Shown here piece after piece: positions 17,540 to 25,763 of a stretch of 64,000 nt of DNA. Origin of the DNA: Pseudomonas sp. BCA17 (GTDB lineage Bacteria; Pseudomonadota; Gammaproteobacteria; Pseudomonadales; Pseudomonadaceae); the NCBI RefSeq assembly GCF_004519405.1, contig NZ_SGWI01000005.1, positions 124,001-188,000 on the forward strand. The letters are read 5' to 3'. The notes under the pieces are model-generated. The model was not told the origin of the DNA, did not search any database, and worked only from the letters and a program-made list of their open reading frames with translations. Positions within the stretch are counted from its first letter, which is position 1. Each line of letters opens with the position of its first letter. Both the position numbers and the translations under genes were made by a program.

Positions 17540-18649
17540 ATGCACGGCGAATCTCCAATCAAACGTCGCGTATCGCGCAAGATCTGGGTCGGCTCGGTGC
17601 CGGTGGGTGGCGACGCCCCCATCGCGGTACAAAGCATGACCAACAGCGACACCAACGATGTGGCAGCCACCGTCGCCCAGATCAACCGTCTGGAAGCCGC
17701 CGGTGTCGACATCGTTCGGGTTTCCGTGCCGGATATGGACGCCGCCGAAGCGTTCGGCCGCATCAAGCAATTGGTCAAGGTGCCTTTGGTCGCCGATATT
17801 CATTTCGACTACAGGATCGCATTGCGCGTAGCCGAGTTGGGTGTGGATTGCCTGCGCATCAACCCGGGCAATATTGGTCGCGAAGACCGGGTGCGCGCCG
17901 TGGTAGACGCTGCCCGTGACCGTGGCATTCCAATCCGTATCGGTGTCAATGCCGGTTCCCTGGAAAAAGACCTGCAAAAGAAATATGGCGAGCCTACCCC
18001 GGCGGCCTTGGTTGAATCGGCGTTGCGCCATGTTGAGCACCTTGAACGTCTGAACTTCCAGGACTTCAAGGTCAGCGTCAAGGCCTCCGATGTGTTCATG
18101 GCGGTCGAAGCCTACCGCCTGCTGGCCAAGGAAATCGTGCAGCCGCTGCACCTGGGTATCACTGAAGCGGGTGGTTTGCGCTCAGGCACAGTGAAATCTG
18201 CGGTGGGTCTCGGTATGCTGCTCGCCGAAGGGATTGGCGATACTATCCGCATCTCCCTGGCGGCAGACCCGGTAGAGGAAGTGAAGGTCGGTTACGACAT
18301 TCTCAAATCCCTGCACTTGCGTTCCCGTGGCATTAACTTCATTGCCTGCCCCAGCTGCTCGCGGCAGAACTTCGACGTGGTGAAAACCATGAACGAACTG
18401 GAAGGACGCCTCGAGGATCTGCTGGTGCCGCTGGATGTTGCGGTGATCGGTTGCGTGGTCAACGGCCCGGGTGAAGCCAAAGAGGCGCACATAGGCCTGA
18501 CCGGCGGCACGCCGAACCTCATTTACATCGACGGCAAGCCATCGCAGAAGTTGACGAATGACAATCTGGTGGATGAGCTTGAAAGGCTGATCCGCGAGAA
18601 AGCGGCCGAGAAGGTCGCGGCTGACGCAGCGCTGATCGCGCGCGGCTAA
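17540..18649 (+). CDS. ispG: 4-hydroxy-3-methylbut-2-en-1-yl diphosphate synthase
   Basis: IspG (GcpE) is the [4Fe-4S] enzyme of the penultimate step of the MEP isoprenoid pathway. The 369-residue protein has the cluster ligands C270, C273 (CPSCSRQNFD) and C305 (IGCVVNGPGEAKEAHIG), plus the conserved Glu in GPGE. The length matches the two-domain bacterial form. It begins two bases after the rodZ stop, an order conserved in gamma-proteobacteria. Confidence 0.97.
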   Translation: MHGESPIKRRVSRKIWVGSVPVGGDAPIAVQSMTNSDTNDVAATVAQINRLEAAGVDIVRVSVPDMDAAEAFGRIKQLVKVPLVADIHFDYRIALRVAELGVDCLRINPGNIGREDRVRAVVDAARDRGIPIRIGVNAGSLEKDLQKKYGEPTPAALVESALRHVEHLERLNFQDFKVSVKASDVFMAVEAYRLLAKEIVQPLHLGITEAGGLRSGTVKSAVGLGMLLAEGIGDTIRISLAADPVEEVKVGYDILKSLHLRSRGINFIACPSCSRQNFDVVKTMNELEGRLEDLLVPLDVAVIGCVVNGPGEAKEAHIGLTGGTPNLIYIDGKPSQKLTNDNLVDELERLIREKAAEKVAADAALIARG

Positions 18650-18670
18650 GAACGAATTTAAGGATTAGAT

Positions 18671-19960
18671 GTGAGCAAGTCTCTGCAAGCCATTCGTGGC
18701 ATGAACGACATCCTGCCGGAGCAGACGCCACTGTGGCGTTACTTCGAGAGCACGGTCGCGCGTCTGTTGGATAACTACGGTTACAAACAGATCCGTATGC
18801 CGATCGTCGAGTTCACCGAGCTGTTCAAGCGCTCCATCGGTGAAGTAACCGACATCGTTGAAAAAGAGATGTACACCTTTGAAGACCGCAATGGCGACTC
18901 CCTGACCCTGCGTCCGGAAGGTACCGCCGCGTGCGTGCGCGCCGTGCTCGAGCATGGCATCACGGGTGGTGGCCAGACCCAGAAGCTCTGGTACATCGGC
19001 CCGATGTTCCGCCACGAGCGTCCACAGAAAGGTCGTTACCGTCAGTTCCACCAGATCGGTTGCGAGGTCTTCAACCTTGACGGTCCGGATATTGATGCAG
19101 AGCTGATCGTGCTGACCTGGCGCCTGTGGGGCCAGCTGGGCATCCGTGACGCGGTCAAGCTCGAACTCAACAGCCTGGGCACCAGCGAATCCCGGGGCCG
19201 CTACCGCGAAGCCCTGGTCGAGTACCTGTCCGCCCATCTGGACAAGCTGGATGAAGACAGCCAGCGCCGTCTGAAAACCAACCCGTTGCGCGTACTGGAC
19301 ACCAAGAACGCCGACACCCAGGCCGTACTGGTAGGCGCGCCGAAAATGGCCGACTACCTGGACGACGAATCCCGTGCGCACTTCGAGGGCCTCAAGGCTC
19401 GCCTGGATGCCGCCGGTATTCCCTACGTGATCAACCCGAAACTGGTTCGCGGCCTCGATTACTACAGCAAGACCGTGTTCGAGTGGGTCACCGACAAGCT
19501 CGGCGCCCAAGGCACCGTGTGTGCCGGTGGTCGCTACGACGGCCTGGTTGAGCAAATGGGCGGCAAGCCAACTACAGGCGTAGGTTTCGCCATGGGTATC
19601 GAGCGGCTGATTCTGCTGCTGGAAACCCTGGAGCAGGTCCCGGAAGAGATTTCCCGTCAGGTGGATGTGTACCTGTGCGCCTTTGGCGAGGCCGCCGAAC
19701 TGGCTGCCCTGGCCTTGAGCGAAAAAGTACGCGACCAACTGCCGAACCTGCGCCTGCAGATCAATGCCGGCGCCGGCAGCTTCAAGAGCCAGTTCAAGAA
19801 GGCTGACAAGAGCGGTGCGCTGTATGCGCTGATCCTCGGCGATGACGAACTGGCCCAGCAAGTGATAGGTTTCAAACCCCTGCGTGGCCAGGGCGAACAA
19901 CAAAACATTGCCTTTGATGCGCTAGCCGCGCACTTGGCCACCTGCGTCGTGCAGGGTTGA
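18671..19960 (+). CDS. hisS: Histidyl-tRNA synthetase
   Basis: This class II synthetase charges tRNA-His. The 429-residue protein has motif 2 (MFRHERPQKGRYRQFHQ), the histidine-specific segments LVRGLDYYSKTVFEW and AGGRYDGLVEQMGG, and motif 3 GVGFAMGIERL, followed by the anticodon-binding domain. The start is GTG (VSKSLQAIRGMNDILPEQ) after an AAGGA ribosome site. Confidence 0.97.
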   Translation: MSKSLQAIRGMNDILPEQTPLWRYFESTVARLLDNYGYKQIRMPIVEFTELFKRSIGEVTDIVEKEMYTFEDRNGDSLTLRPEGTAACVRAVLEHGITGGGQTQKLWYIGPMFRHERPQKGRYRQFHQIGCEVFNLDGPDIDAELIVLTWRLWGQLGIRDAVKLELNSLGTSESRGRYREALVEYLSAHLDKLDEDSQRRLKTNPLRVLDTKNADTQAVLVGAPKMADYLDDESRAHFEGLKARLDAAGIPYVINPKLVRGLDYYSKTVFEWVTDKLGAQGTVCAGGRYDGLVEQMGGKPTTGVGFAMGIERLILLLETLEQVPEEISRQVDVYLCAFGEAAELAALALSEKVRDQLPNLRLQINAGAGSFKSQFKKADKSGALYALILGDDELAQQVIGFKPLRGQGEQQNIAFDALAAHLATCVVQG

Positions 19961-20001
19961 AGCTGTCGAACAGCCGAATTTAGCGATTAAGGAGTATTGG
20001 G

Positions 20002-20643
20002 GTGTCGAGTACTGATGATGAGCAACTGGCCGAGTTCAAGGACTGGTGGCAGCGTAACGGCAAGCCCCTGGTTACTGGCGGTCTGCTGGCGTTAGTGGTG
20101 GTGTTCGGCTGGCAAGCCTGGCACAAGTATCAGGCCAACCAGTCCCAAGGCGCCTCGATCCTCTATCAGCAATTGCTGGAAACCACGCTGACCCCGGACG
20201 GCAAGCCTGACCCGGCGCAGGTTGCTGACCTGGCCGGCAAGCTGAAAAACGAATTCGGCGGTAGCACCTACGCCCAATACGCTAGCCTGTTCGTCGCGAA
20301 AGTCGCGGTCGACACCGGCAAGCTGGATGATGCAGCCACCGAGCTGAAGGCCGTCGCCGACAAGCCGACCAACCCGACCCTGGGTGAGATCGCACGTCAG
20401 CGCCTGGCACAGGTATTGGCGGCACAGAACAAGGCTGACGAAGCACTCAAGCTGCTCGACGGCGATGCTGACAAGGCATTTGTGGCCACTCGCGAAGAGC
20501 TCAAGGGCGACCTGTTGGTCCAATTGGGTCGTACCGACGAAGCCCATGCTGCGTACCAAAAAGCCAAGGCGGCGCTGTCTGATGAAGCGGCGGTCGGTGG
20601 CTTACAAATCAAGCTGGACGACTTGGCCAAAGGGGATGCGTGA
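20002..20643 (+). CDS. YfgM-type ancillary SecYEG translocon protein
   Basis: YfgM is a single-pass inner-membrane protein with a periplasmic TPR domain that associates with SecYEG and periplasmic chaperones. The 213-residue product starts at GTG after TAAGGAG, with a short acidic cytoplasmic tail (SSTDDEQLAEFKDWWQRNG), one membrane helix (residues about 24-40) and TPR-like helices. The position between hisS and bamB is the conserved one for this family. Confidence 0.9.
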   Translation: MSSTDDEQLAEFKDWWQRNGKPLVTGGLLALVVVFGWQAWHKYQANQSQGASILYQQLLETTLTPDGKPDPAQVADLAGKLKNEFGGSTYAQYASLFVAKVAVDTGKLDDAATELKAVADKPTNPTLGEIARQRLAQVLAAQNKADEALKLLDGDADKAFVATREELKGDLLVQLGRTDEAHAAYQKAKAALSDEAAVGGLQIKLDDLAKGDA

Positions 20644-21787
20644 CGTGATCCGTTGGAAACATGCAGCATTGCTGGCTCTGGCCGTTCTGGCCGCGGGTTG
20701 CAGCAGCAACAGCAAGAAAGAACTGCCTCCGGCCGAGCTGACCAGCTTCAAGGAAGAAGTGGTCCTGCAAAAGCAGTGGAGCCGCTCCGTCGGTGATGGT
20801 CAGGGCGACCTCTACAACCTGTTGCAGCCGGCAATCGACGGCGAAAACATTGTGGCCACCGATTCCACTGGCGTCGTTATGTCCATGGACCGCATGAACG
20901 GCGACGTCAAATGGAAGAAAGACCTCGACCTGCCGGTTTCCGGTGGTGTGGGCGTCGGCTACGGCATGGTGTTGATCGGTACGCTCAAAGGCGAAGTGGT
21001 CGCCTTGGACTCCAGCAGCGGTGAAGAGAAATGGCGCGCTCGCGTGACCAGTGAAGTCCTCGCCGCGCCTGCTACCAACGGCGATGTGGTCGTGGTACAG
21101 ACCCAGGATGACCGCCTGATCGGCCTGGATGCCTCTACCGGCAATCAGCGCTGGTTGTATGACAGCACCCCGGCGGTGTTGACCTTGCGCGGTACCAGCG
21201 GTCCGATCGTGACCAATAACCTGGCCGTTGCGGGCCTGTCCACCGGTAAAGTGGTCGCCCTGGATACCCAGAACGGCGTGCCTGCCTGGGAAACCCGTGT
21301 TGCCATCCCGCAAGGTCGCTCCGAGTTGGACCGCGTAGTGGACATCGACGGCGGCTTGCTGCTGTCGGGCGAGACCCTCTACGTTGCCACTTATCAAGGG
21401 CGCGTTGCTGCGCTGGACCTGCAAAGCGGGCGTATCAACTGGCAGCGTGATGCTTCCAGCTATGCCGGTGTCGCCCAAGGGTTTGGCAGCGTCTACGTAA
21501 GCCTGGCGTCCGGCACGGTTGAAAGTGTCGACGAACGCTCCACTACTGCACTGTGGAGCAATGACTCCCTGGCTCGCCGTCAGTTGTCGGCACCGGAAGT
21601 GTTCTCCAGCTACGTAGCGGTGGGTGACTTCGAAGGTTACCTGCATCTGCTGAGTCAGGTGGACGGTCGTTTTGTCGGCCGCGAGCGTATCGACAGCGAC
21701 GGCCTGCGTGCTCGTCCGCTGGTCGTGGGTAACATGCTTTATGTGTTTGGCAACAGCGGCAAGCTGGAAGCCCTGACCATCAAGTAA
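20636..21787 (+). CDS. bamB: Outer membrane assembly lipoprotein BamB
   Basis: BamB is the beta-propeller lipoprotein of the BAM complex that folds outer-membrane proteins. The mature protein starts at the cysteine of LAVLAAGCSSN, and repeated PQQ-like blades follow (DSSSGEEKWRARV, DASTGNQRWLY, DLQSGRINWQRD). The ATG at 20636 overlaps the yfgM stop by eight bases; a GTG at 20645 is an alternative with better spacing to the AAAGGGG ribosome site. Either leaves the signal peptide intact. A terminator hairpin lies just before der. Confidence 0.94.
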   Translation: MRDVIRWKHAALLALAVLAAGCSSNSKKELPPAELTSFKEEVVLQKQWSRSVGDGQGDLYNLLQPAIDGENIVATDSTGVVMSMDRMNGDVKWKKDLDLPVSGGVGVGYGMVLIGTLKGEVVALDSSSGEEKWRARVTSEVLAAPATNGDVVVVQTQDDRLIGLDASTGNQRWLYDSTPAVLTLRGTSGPIVTNNLAVAGLSTGKVVALDTQNGVPAWETRVAIPQGRSELDRVVDIDGGLLLSGETLYVATYQGRVAALDLQSGRINWQRDASSYAGVAQGFGSVYVSLASGTVESVDERSTTALWSNDSLARRQLSAPEVFSSYVAVGDFEGYLHLLSQVDGRFVGRERIDSDGLRARPLVVGNMLYVFGNSGKLEALTIK

Positions 21788-21824
21788 GAACTATGCTTGG
21801 GGTAGCCCCTCAAGCAGCTTCACC

Positions 21825-21990
21825 TGTAGGAGCGAGTGTCATGTGGCGAGGGGGCGTGCTCCCGCTGGAGCGCGGAGCGCTCCCAAACCGGCCAACCGGA
21901 TGCAACTCATGCATCTTGAATGCCTGGTTTTGGGGGCTGCTACGCAGCCCAGCGGGAGCAAGCTCCCTCGCCACAGCAAGCTCGCTCCTG
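21825..21990. repeat. Large REPIN between bamB and der
   Basis: Inverted REP cores at 21842-21866 (GTGGCGAGGGGGCGTGCTCC...) and 21950-21975 (CAGCGGGAGCAAGCTCCCTC...) are nested inside a second inverted pair, TAGGAGCGAG and AGCTCGCTCCTG. Confidence 0.8.
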
Positions 21991-22002
21991 CAGTCGAGCA
22001 CC

Positions 22003-22026
22003 AGCCGCTGCCTTGCAGCGGCTTTT
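22003..22026 (+). terminator. Terminator upstream of der
   Basis: A nine-base perfect stem, AGCCGCTGC/GCAGCGGCT, with a three-base loop is followed by TTTT. It probably ends the bamB transcript. Confidence 0.7.
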
Positions 22027-22058
22027 GTATTTTCTGAAATAACGAAGTGGAGAGCCGC

Positions 22059-23528
22059 ATGGTTCCCGTAATCGCCCTGGTGGGCCGACCTAACGTCGGC
22101 AAGTCCACCTTGTTCAACCGCCTGACCAGGACTCGTGACGCCATCGTCGGCGACTTGTCCGGTCTGACCCGTGATCGCCAATACGGTGAGGCAAAGTGGC
22201 AAGGGCGCTCCTATATTATTGTCGACACCGGTGGTATTTCCGGTGACGAGCATGGCATGGACGAAAAAATGGCCGAGCAGTCGCTGCTCGCCATTGAAGA
22301 AGCCGATGTCGTGCTGTTCCTGGTGGACGCCCGTGCGGGCTACACCGCTGCTGACCAAATGATTGGCGAGCACCTGCGCAAGCGCAACAAGCGTTCCTAT
22401 CTGGTCGCGAACAAGATCGACAACATCGATCCTGAAGCGGCCCGTGCCGAATTCAGCCCGATGGGCCTGGGCGATGCGATTCCGGTCGCCGGCGCTCACG
22501 GTCGCGGTATCACCCAGATGCTGGAAATCGCCCTGCGCGATTTCCCTAAGGATGATGTCGAGGAAGAAGAAGGCGAAGAGGAAATCGTTGCCGAAGGCGA
22601 GGAAGCCAAGCGCATTCCTGGCCCGAGCGAAAAAGACGGTATCAAGATCGCCATCATCGGCCGTCCGAACGTCGGTAAGTCGACACTGGTCAACCGCATG
22701 CTCGGTGAAGACCGGGTTATCGTGTACGACCAACCCGGCACTACCCGCGACAGCATCTATATCCCGTTCGAACGTAACGAGGAAAAGTACACGCTGATCG
22801 ACACCGCTGGTGTGCGCAAGCGCGGCAAGATCCACGAGGAAGTTGAAAAGTTCTCGGTGGTGAAGACCCTGCAGGCGATCAAAGACGCCAACGTGGTGAT
22901 CTTTGTGATGGATGCCCGCGAAGGTGTGGTCGACCACGACCTCAACCTGCTGGGCTTTGCCCTGGAGGCTGGTCGCGCACTGGTCATCGCGATCAACAAG
23001 TGGGATGGCATGACGCCCAGCGAGCGCGATTTCGTCAAGATCGAGCTGCAGCGTCGCCTGTTCTTCGTCGAGTTCGCCGATATCCACTTTATCTCGGCCC
23101 TGCACGGCACCGGTGTGGGTAACCTCTACGCCTCCGTACAGAACTCGTTCAAGTCCGCGGTGACCCGCTGGCCGACCAACCGTCTCACCCAGATCCTGGA
23201 AGACGCGGTGGGCGAGCACGCGCCACCGATGGTCAACAACCGCCGGATCAAACTGCGTTATGCCCACTTGGGCGGTGCCAACCCGCCGATTATCGTGATT
23301 CACGGTAATCAGATCGAGAAGGTGCCGAAGTCCTATGTGCGCTACCTGGAAAACACCTACCGCCGCGTCTTGAAACTGGTCGGTACGCCGATTCGTATCG
23401 AGTTCAAAGGTGGCGAGAACCCATACGAAGGCAACAAGAACACCTTGACTGACCGTCAGGTGAACAAGAAGCGTCGTTTGATGACTCACCACAAGAAGGC
23501 CGACAAGAAGCGCCGAGATAAAAAGTAG
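22059..23528 (+). CDS. der: Ribosome-associated GTPase Der (EngA)
   Basis: Der is an essential GTPase with two tandem G domains that matures the 50S subunit. The 489-residue protein has two P loops (GRPNVGKST near residue 9 and again near residue 207), two G3 motifs (DTGG and DTAG), NKID and NKWD G4 motifs, an acidic linker between the G domains (EEEEGEEEIVAEGEEA) and the C-terminal KH-like domain. The ATG at 22059 gives the canonical MVPVIALVGRPNVGKST start; the GTG upstream at 22047 is not needed. Confidence 0.97.
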   Translation: MVPVIALVGRPNVGKSTLFNRLTRTRDAIVGDLSGLTRDRQYGEAKWQGRSYIIVDTGGISGDEHGMDEKMAEQSLLAIEEADVVLFLVDARAGYTAADQMIGEHLRKRNKRSYLVANKIDNIDPEAARAEFSPMGLGDAIPVAGAHGRGITQMLEIALRDFPKDDVEEEEGEEEIVAEGEEAKRIPGPSEKDGIKIAIIGRPNVGKSTLVNRMLGEDRVIVYDQPGTTRDSIYIPFERNEEKYTLIDTAGVRKRGKIHEEVEKFSVVKTLQAIKDANVVIFVMDAREGVVDHDLNLLGFALEAGRALVIAINKWDGMTPSERDFVKIELQRRLFFVEFADIHFISALHGTGVGNLYASVQNSFKSAVTRWPTNRLTQILEDAVGEHAPPMVNNRRIKLRYAHLGGANPPIIVIHGNQIEKVPKSYVRYLENTYRRVLKLVGTPIRIEFKGGENPYEGNKNTLTDRQVNKKRRLMTHHKKADKKRRDKK

Positions 23529-23599
23529 GGCAGCGACTAGTGGCAAGCGGCAAGTAACAGCGAGATTACTTGTAGCTTGTAGCTAGCGGCTCGACACTC

Positions 23600-23656
23600 A
23601 AAATGCCAGGCACAAAAAAGGGCTCTAAATGAGCCCTTTTTTGTGCCTGGCATTTT
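23600..23656. terminator. Terminator within a 26-bp perfect inverted repeat
   Basis: Arms 23600-23625 and 23631-23656 are exact reverse complements around a TAAAT loop. The inner GGGCTC/GAGCCC stem is flanked by A6 and T6, forming a terminator that works on both strands. The outer arms extend it with AAAATGCCAGGCAC and its complement. It separates der from the aminotransferase gene. Confidence 0.88.
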
Positions 23657-23668
23657 GGCTCTTGACCT

Positions 23669-23699
23669 ACTTGCAGCTTGCAGCTTAAAACTTTCAGCT
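23669..23699. repeat. CTTGCAG short repeat block
   Basis: Iterated ACTTGCAGCTTGCAGCTT-type units lie just upstream of the aminotransferase gene; related degenerate units (ACTTGTAGCTTGTAGCT) lie at 23567-23586. The same unit appears between guaB and guaA. Confidence 0.55.
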
Positions 23700-23717
23700 C
23701 ACCCGAAGGGGGCTCCC

Positions 23718-24866
23718 ATGATCACCAGCAAGCTGCCGAATGTCGGCACGACCATTTTCACCACCATGTCGCAACTCGCCGCCGAAACCGGCGCGCTCAA
23801 CCTGTCCCAGGGTTTCCCGGACTTCAATGGCCCCCAGGGTTTGCTCGACGCGGTGGGCAAGCATGTCGCCCTGGGGCACAACCAATATGCGCCAATGACC
23901 GGTCTGCCGGTGCTGCGTCAGCAGGTGGCAGCCAAGATCGCGCGCAGTTATGGCGCCGTGGTCAATGCTGACAGTGAGGTGACCATCACCCCCGGTGCTA
24001 CCGAGGCGATCTTCTGTGCGATCCAGACAGTGATTCGCAACGGTGATGAAGTCATCGTGTTCGACCCCAGTTACGACAGCTACGAACCCTCCGTCGAATT
24101 GGCCGGCGGTCGTTGCGTACATGTGCAACTGAGCCCGCAAGGCTTTGCCCTGGATTTTGAAAGGATCAAGGCTGCGCTCTCGCCGCGCACGCGCATGATC
24201 ATCCTCAATACCCCGCACAATCCTACCGGCGCATTGATCAGTCGTGCCGAGTTGGACCAGTTGGCCGAACTGATCCGCGACCGCGATATTTATCTGGTCA
24301 GCGATGAGGTTTATGAGCATCTGGTATTTGATGGCGTATCACACGTCAGCGTGCTGGCCCATGAAGAGCTGTACCAGCGTGCGTTCGTGGTCAGTTCTTT
24401 CGGCAAGACCTACCACGTCACTGGCTGGAAAACCGGCTACGTAGTCGCGCCACCGGCCCTGACGGCCGAACTGCGCAAGGTGCATCAATATGTCAACTTC
24501 TGCGCGGTGACGCCGCTGCAGTATGCTTTGGCGGACTTCATGGCCGAACATCCGGAGCATGTCGACGAACTGCCGGCGTTCTACCAGGCCAAGCGCGATC
24601 TGTTCTGCGACCTGCTCGCACCGTCGCGTTTCAGTTTTACCCGGGTGACCGGCACTTACTTTCAACTGGTGGATTACTCACAGATTCGCCCGGACCTGGA
24701 TGACGTTGCCATGTCACTGTGGATGACCCGCGAACATGGCGTGGCGACCATCCCGGTCTCAGTGTTCTACCAGCACCCACCCCAAGGCCAGCGCCTGGTG
24801 CGCCTGTGCTTTGCCAAACGCGAGGAGACGCTGCGACAAGCGGCCGAAAAGCTATGCGTGATCTGA
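23718..24866 (+). CDS. PLP-dependent aminotransferase (methionine/glutamine transaminase type)
   Basis: This 382-residue protein is a fold-type I class I/II aminotransferase. NTPHNPTGA, the DEVYEHLVFDG segment and the PLP lysine in SSFGKTYHVTGWKTGY are all visible. It resembles the YbdL/kynurenine-aminotransferase group that acts on methionine and glutamine. The stop overlaps the start of an omega-amidase gene by 13 bases. Such pairs are proposed to transaminate keto-methylthiobutyrate using glutamine and then remove the ketoglutaramate by-product. The aminotransferase family is certain; the substrate is inferred from this context. The ATG follows GAAGGGGGCTCCC. Confidence 0.88.
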   Translation: MITSKLPNVGTTIFTTMSQLAAETGALNLSQGFPDFNGPQGLLDAVGKHVALGHNQYAPMTGLPVLRQQVAAKIARSYGAVVNADSEVTITPGATEAIFCAIQTVIRNGDEVIVFDPSYDSYEPSVELAGGRCVHVQLSPQGFALDFERIKAALSPRTRMIILNTPHNPTGALISRAELDQLAELIRDRDIYLVSDEVYEHLVFDGVSHVSVLAHEELYQRAFVVSSFGKTYHVTGWKTGYVVAPPALTAELRKVHQYVNFCAVTPLQYALADFMAEHPEHVDELPAFYQAKRDLFCDLLAPSRFSFTRVTGTYFQLVDYSQIRPDLDDVAMSLWMTREHGVATIPVSVFYQHPPQGQRLVRLCFAKREETLRQAAEKLCVI

Positions 24867-25645
24867 GTACATTGCCGAATCTGAATATTGCCCTGGTCCA
24901 GACCAGTCTCGTCTGGCATGACCGACAAGCCAACCTTGAACATTTCGAGCTGTTGCTGGAGCAGATCACAGGGGCTGACCTGATCGTGTTGCCGGAGATG
25001 TTCACCACCGGTTTTTCTATGGAATCGGCCATGCTTGCCGAGCCGGAACACGGGCCAACCCATCAATGGCTGCAGGCCCAGGCGGCGAAACACAATGCGG
25101 TGCTCACCGGCAGCGTCATCATCAAGGCGGCCGACGGCAGCCACCGCAATCGCCTGCTGTGGGCGCGTCCGGATGGTGAAGTGCTGCATTACGACAAGCG
25201 CCACCTGTTCAGAATGGCCGGCGAGCACGACCACTACACGCCCGGCGAGCGCCAGGTGCAGTTCGAATTGAAGGGCTGGCGCATTCGCCCGCTGATTTGC
25301 TACGACCTGCGCTTCCCGGTGTGGAGCCGCGATGCCCATGACACTGACCTGCTGCTGTACACCGCCAACTGGCCGGGGGCACGGCGACTGCATTGGAATC
25401 GGCTGTTGCCTGCACGGGCTATCGAAAACCTGTGCTATGTGGCGGCGGTGAACCGGGTCGGTACGGATGGCAAAGGCTTTGTCTATACCGGCGACAGCCA
25501 GGTGCTGGATTTCCAGGGTGAGACCTTGCTGAGCGCAGGGGAGGCGGACGGGGTGTTCCAGGTGTGCCTGGACGCGGCTGAACTGGCGGCGTATCGCACG
25601 CGGTTTCCGGCTAATCTGGATGCGGATACTTTCCAGTTGGTCTGA
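24854..25645 (+). CDS. Omega-amidase / nitrilase-family amidohydrolase (YafV type)
   Basis: This 263-residue carbon-nitrogen hydrolase has the nitrilase triad E48 (IVLPEMFTTGFSM), K115 (YDKRHLFRMAGEHDHYTPG) and C149 (PLICYDLRFPVW). The segment FRMAGEHDHYTPG is characteristic of the YafV/omega-amidase branch, which hydrolyses alpha-ketoglutaramate to ketoglutarate and ammonia. It starts inside the upstream aminotransferase gene, so the two are translationally coupled. A bidirectional terminator follows. Confidence 0.88.
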   Translation: MRDLSTLPNLNIALVQTSLVWHDRQANLEHFELLLEQITGADLIVLPEMFTTGFSMESAMLAEPEHGPTHQWLQAQAAKHNAVLTGSVIIKAADGSHRNRLLWARPDGEVLHYDKRHLFRMAGEHDHYTPGERQVQFELKGWRIRPLICYDLRFPVWSRDAHDTDLLLYTANWPGARRLHWNRLLPARAIENLCYVAAVNRVGTDGKGFVYTGDSQVLDFQGETLLSAGEADGVFQVCLDAAELAAYRTRFPANLDADTFQLV

Positions 25646-25710
25646 TGGATTTTTGCTGGCGGGAATATTGCTCCCGATGAGGCCAGACCGATCACCACAC
25701 CTCTTAAATA

Positions 25711-25744
25711 AAAAGGCCCCTGGATTCTCACCCAGGGGCCTTTT
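25711..25744. terminator. Bidirectional terminator between the omega-amidase gene and leuA
   Basis: A 13-base perfect stem, AAAAGGCCCCTGG/CCAGGGGCCTTTT, with an eight-base loop serves the + strand omega-amidase gene and the - strand leuA. Confidence 0.9.
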
Positions 25745-25763
25745 GCATGTCAGCGGTAAGTGC

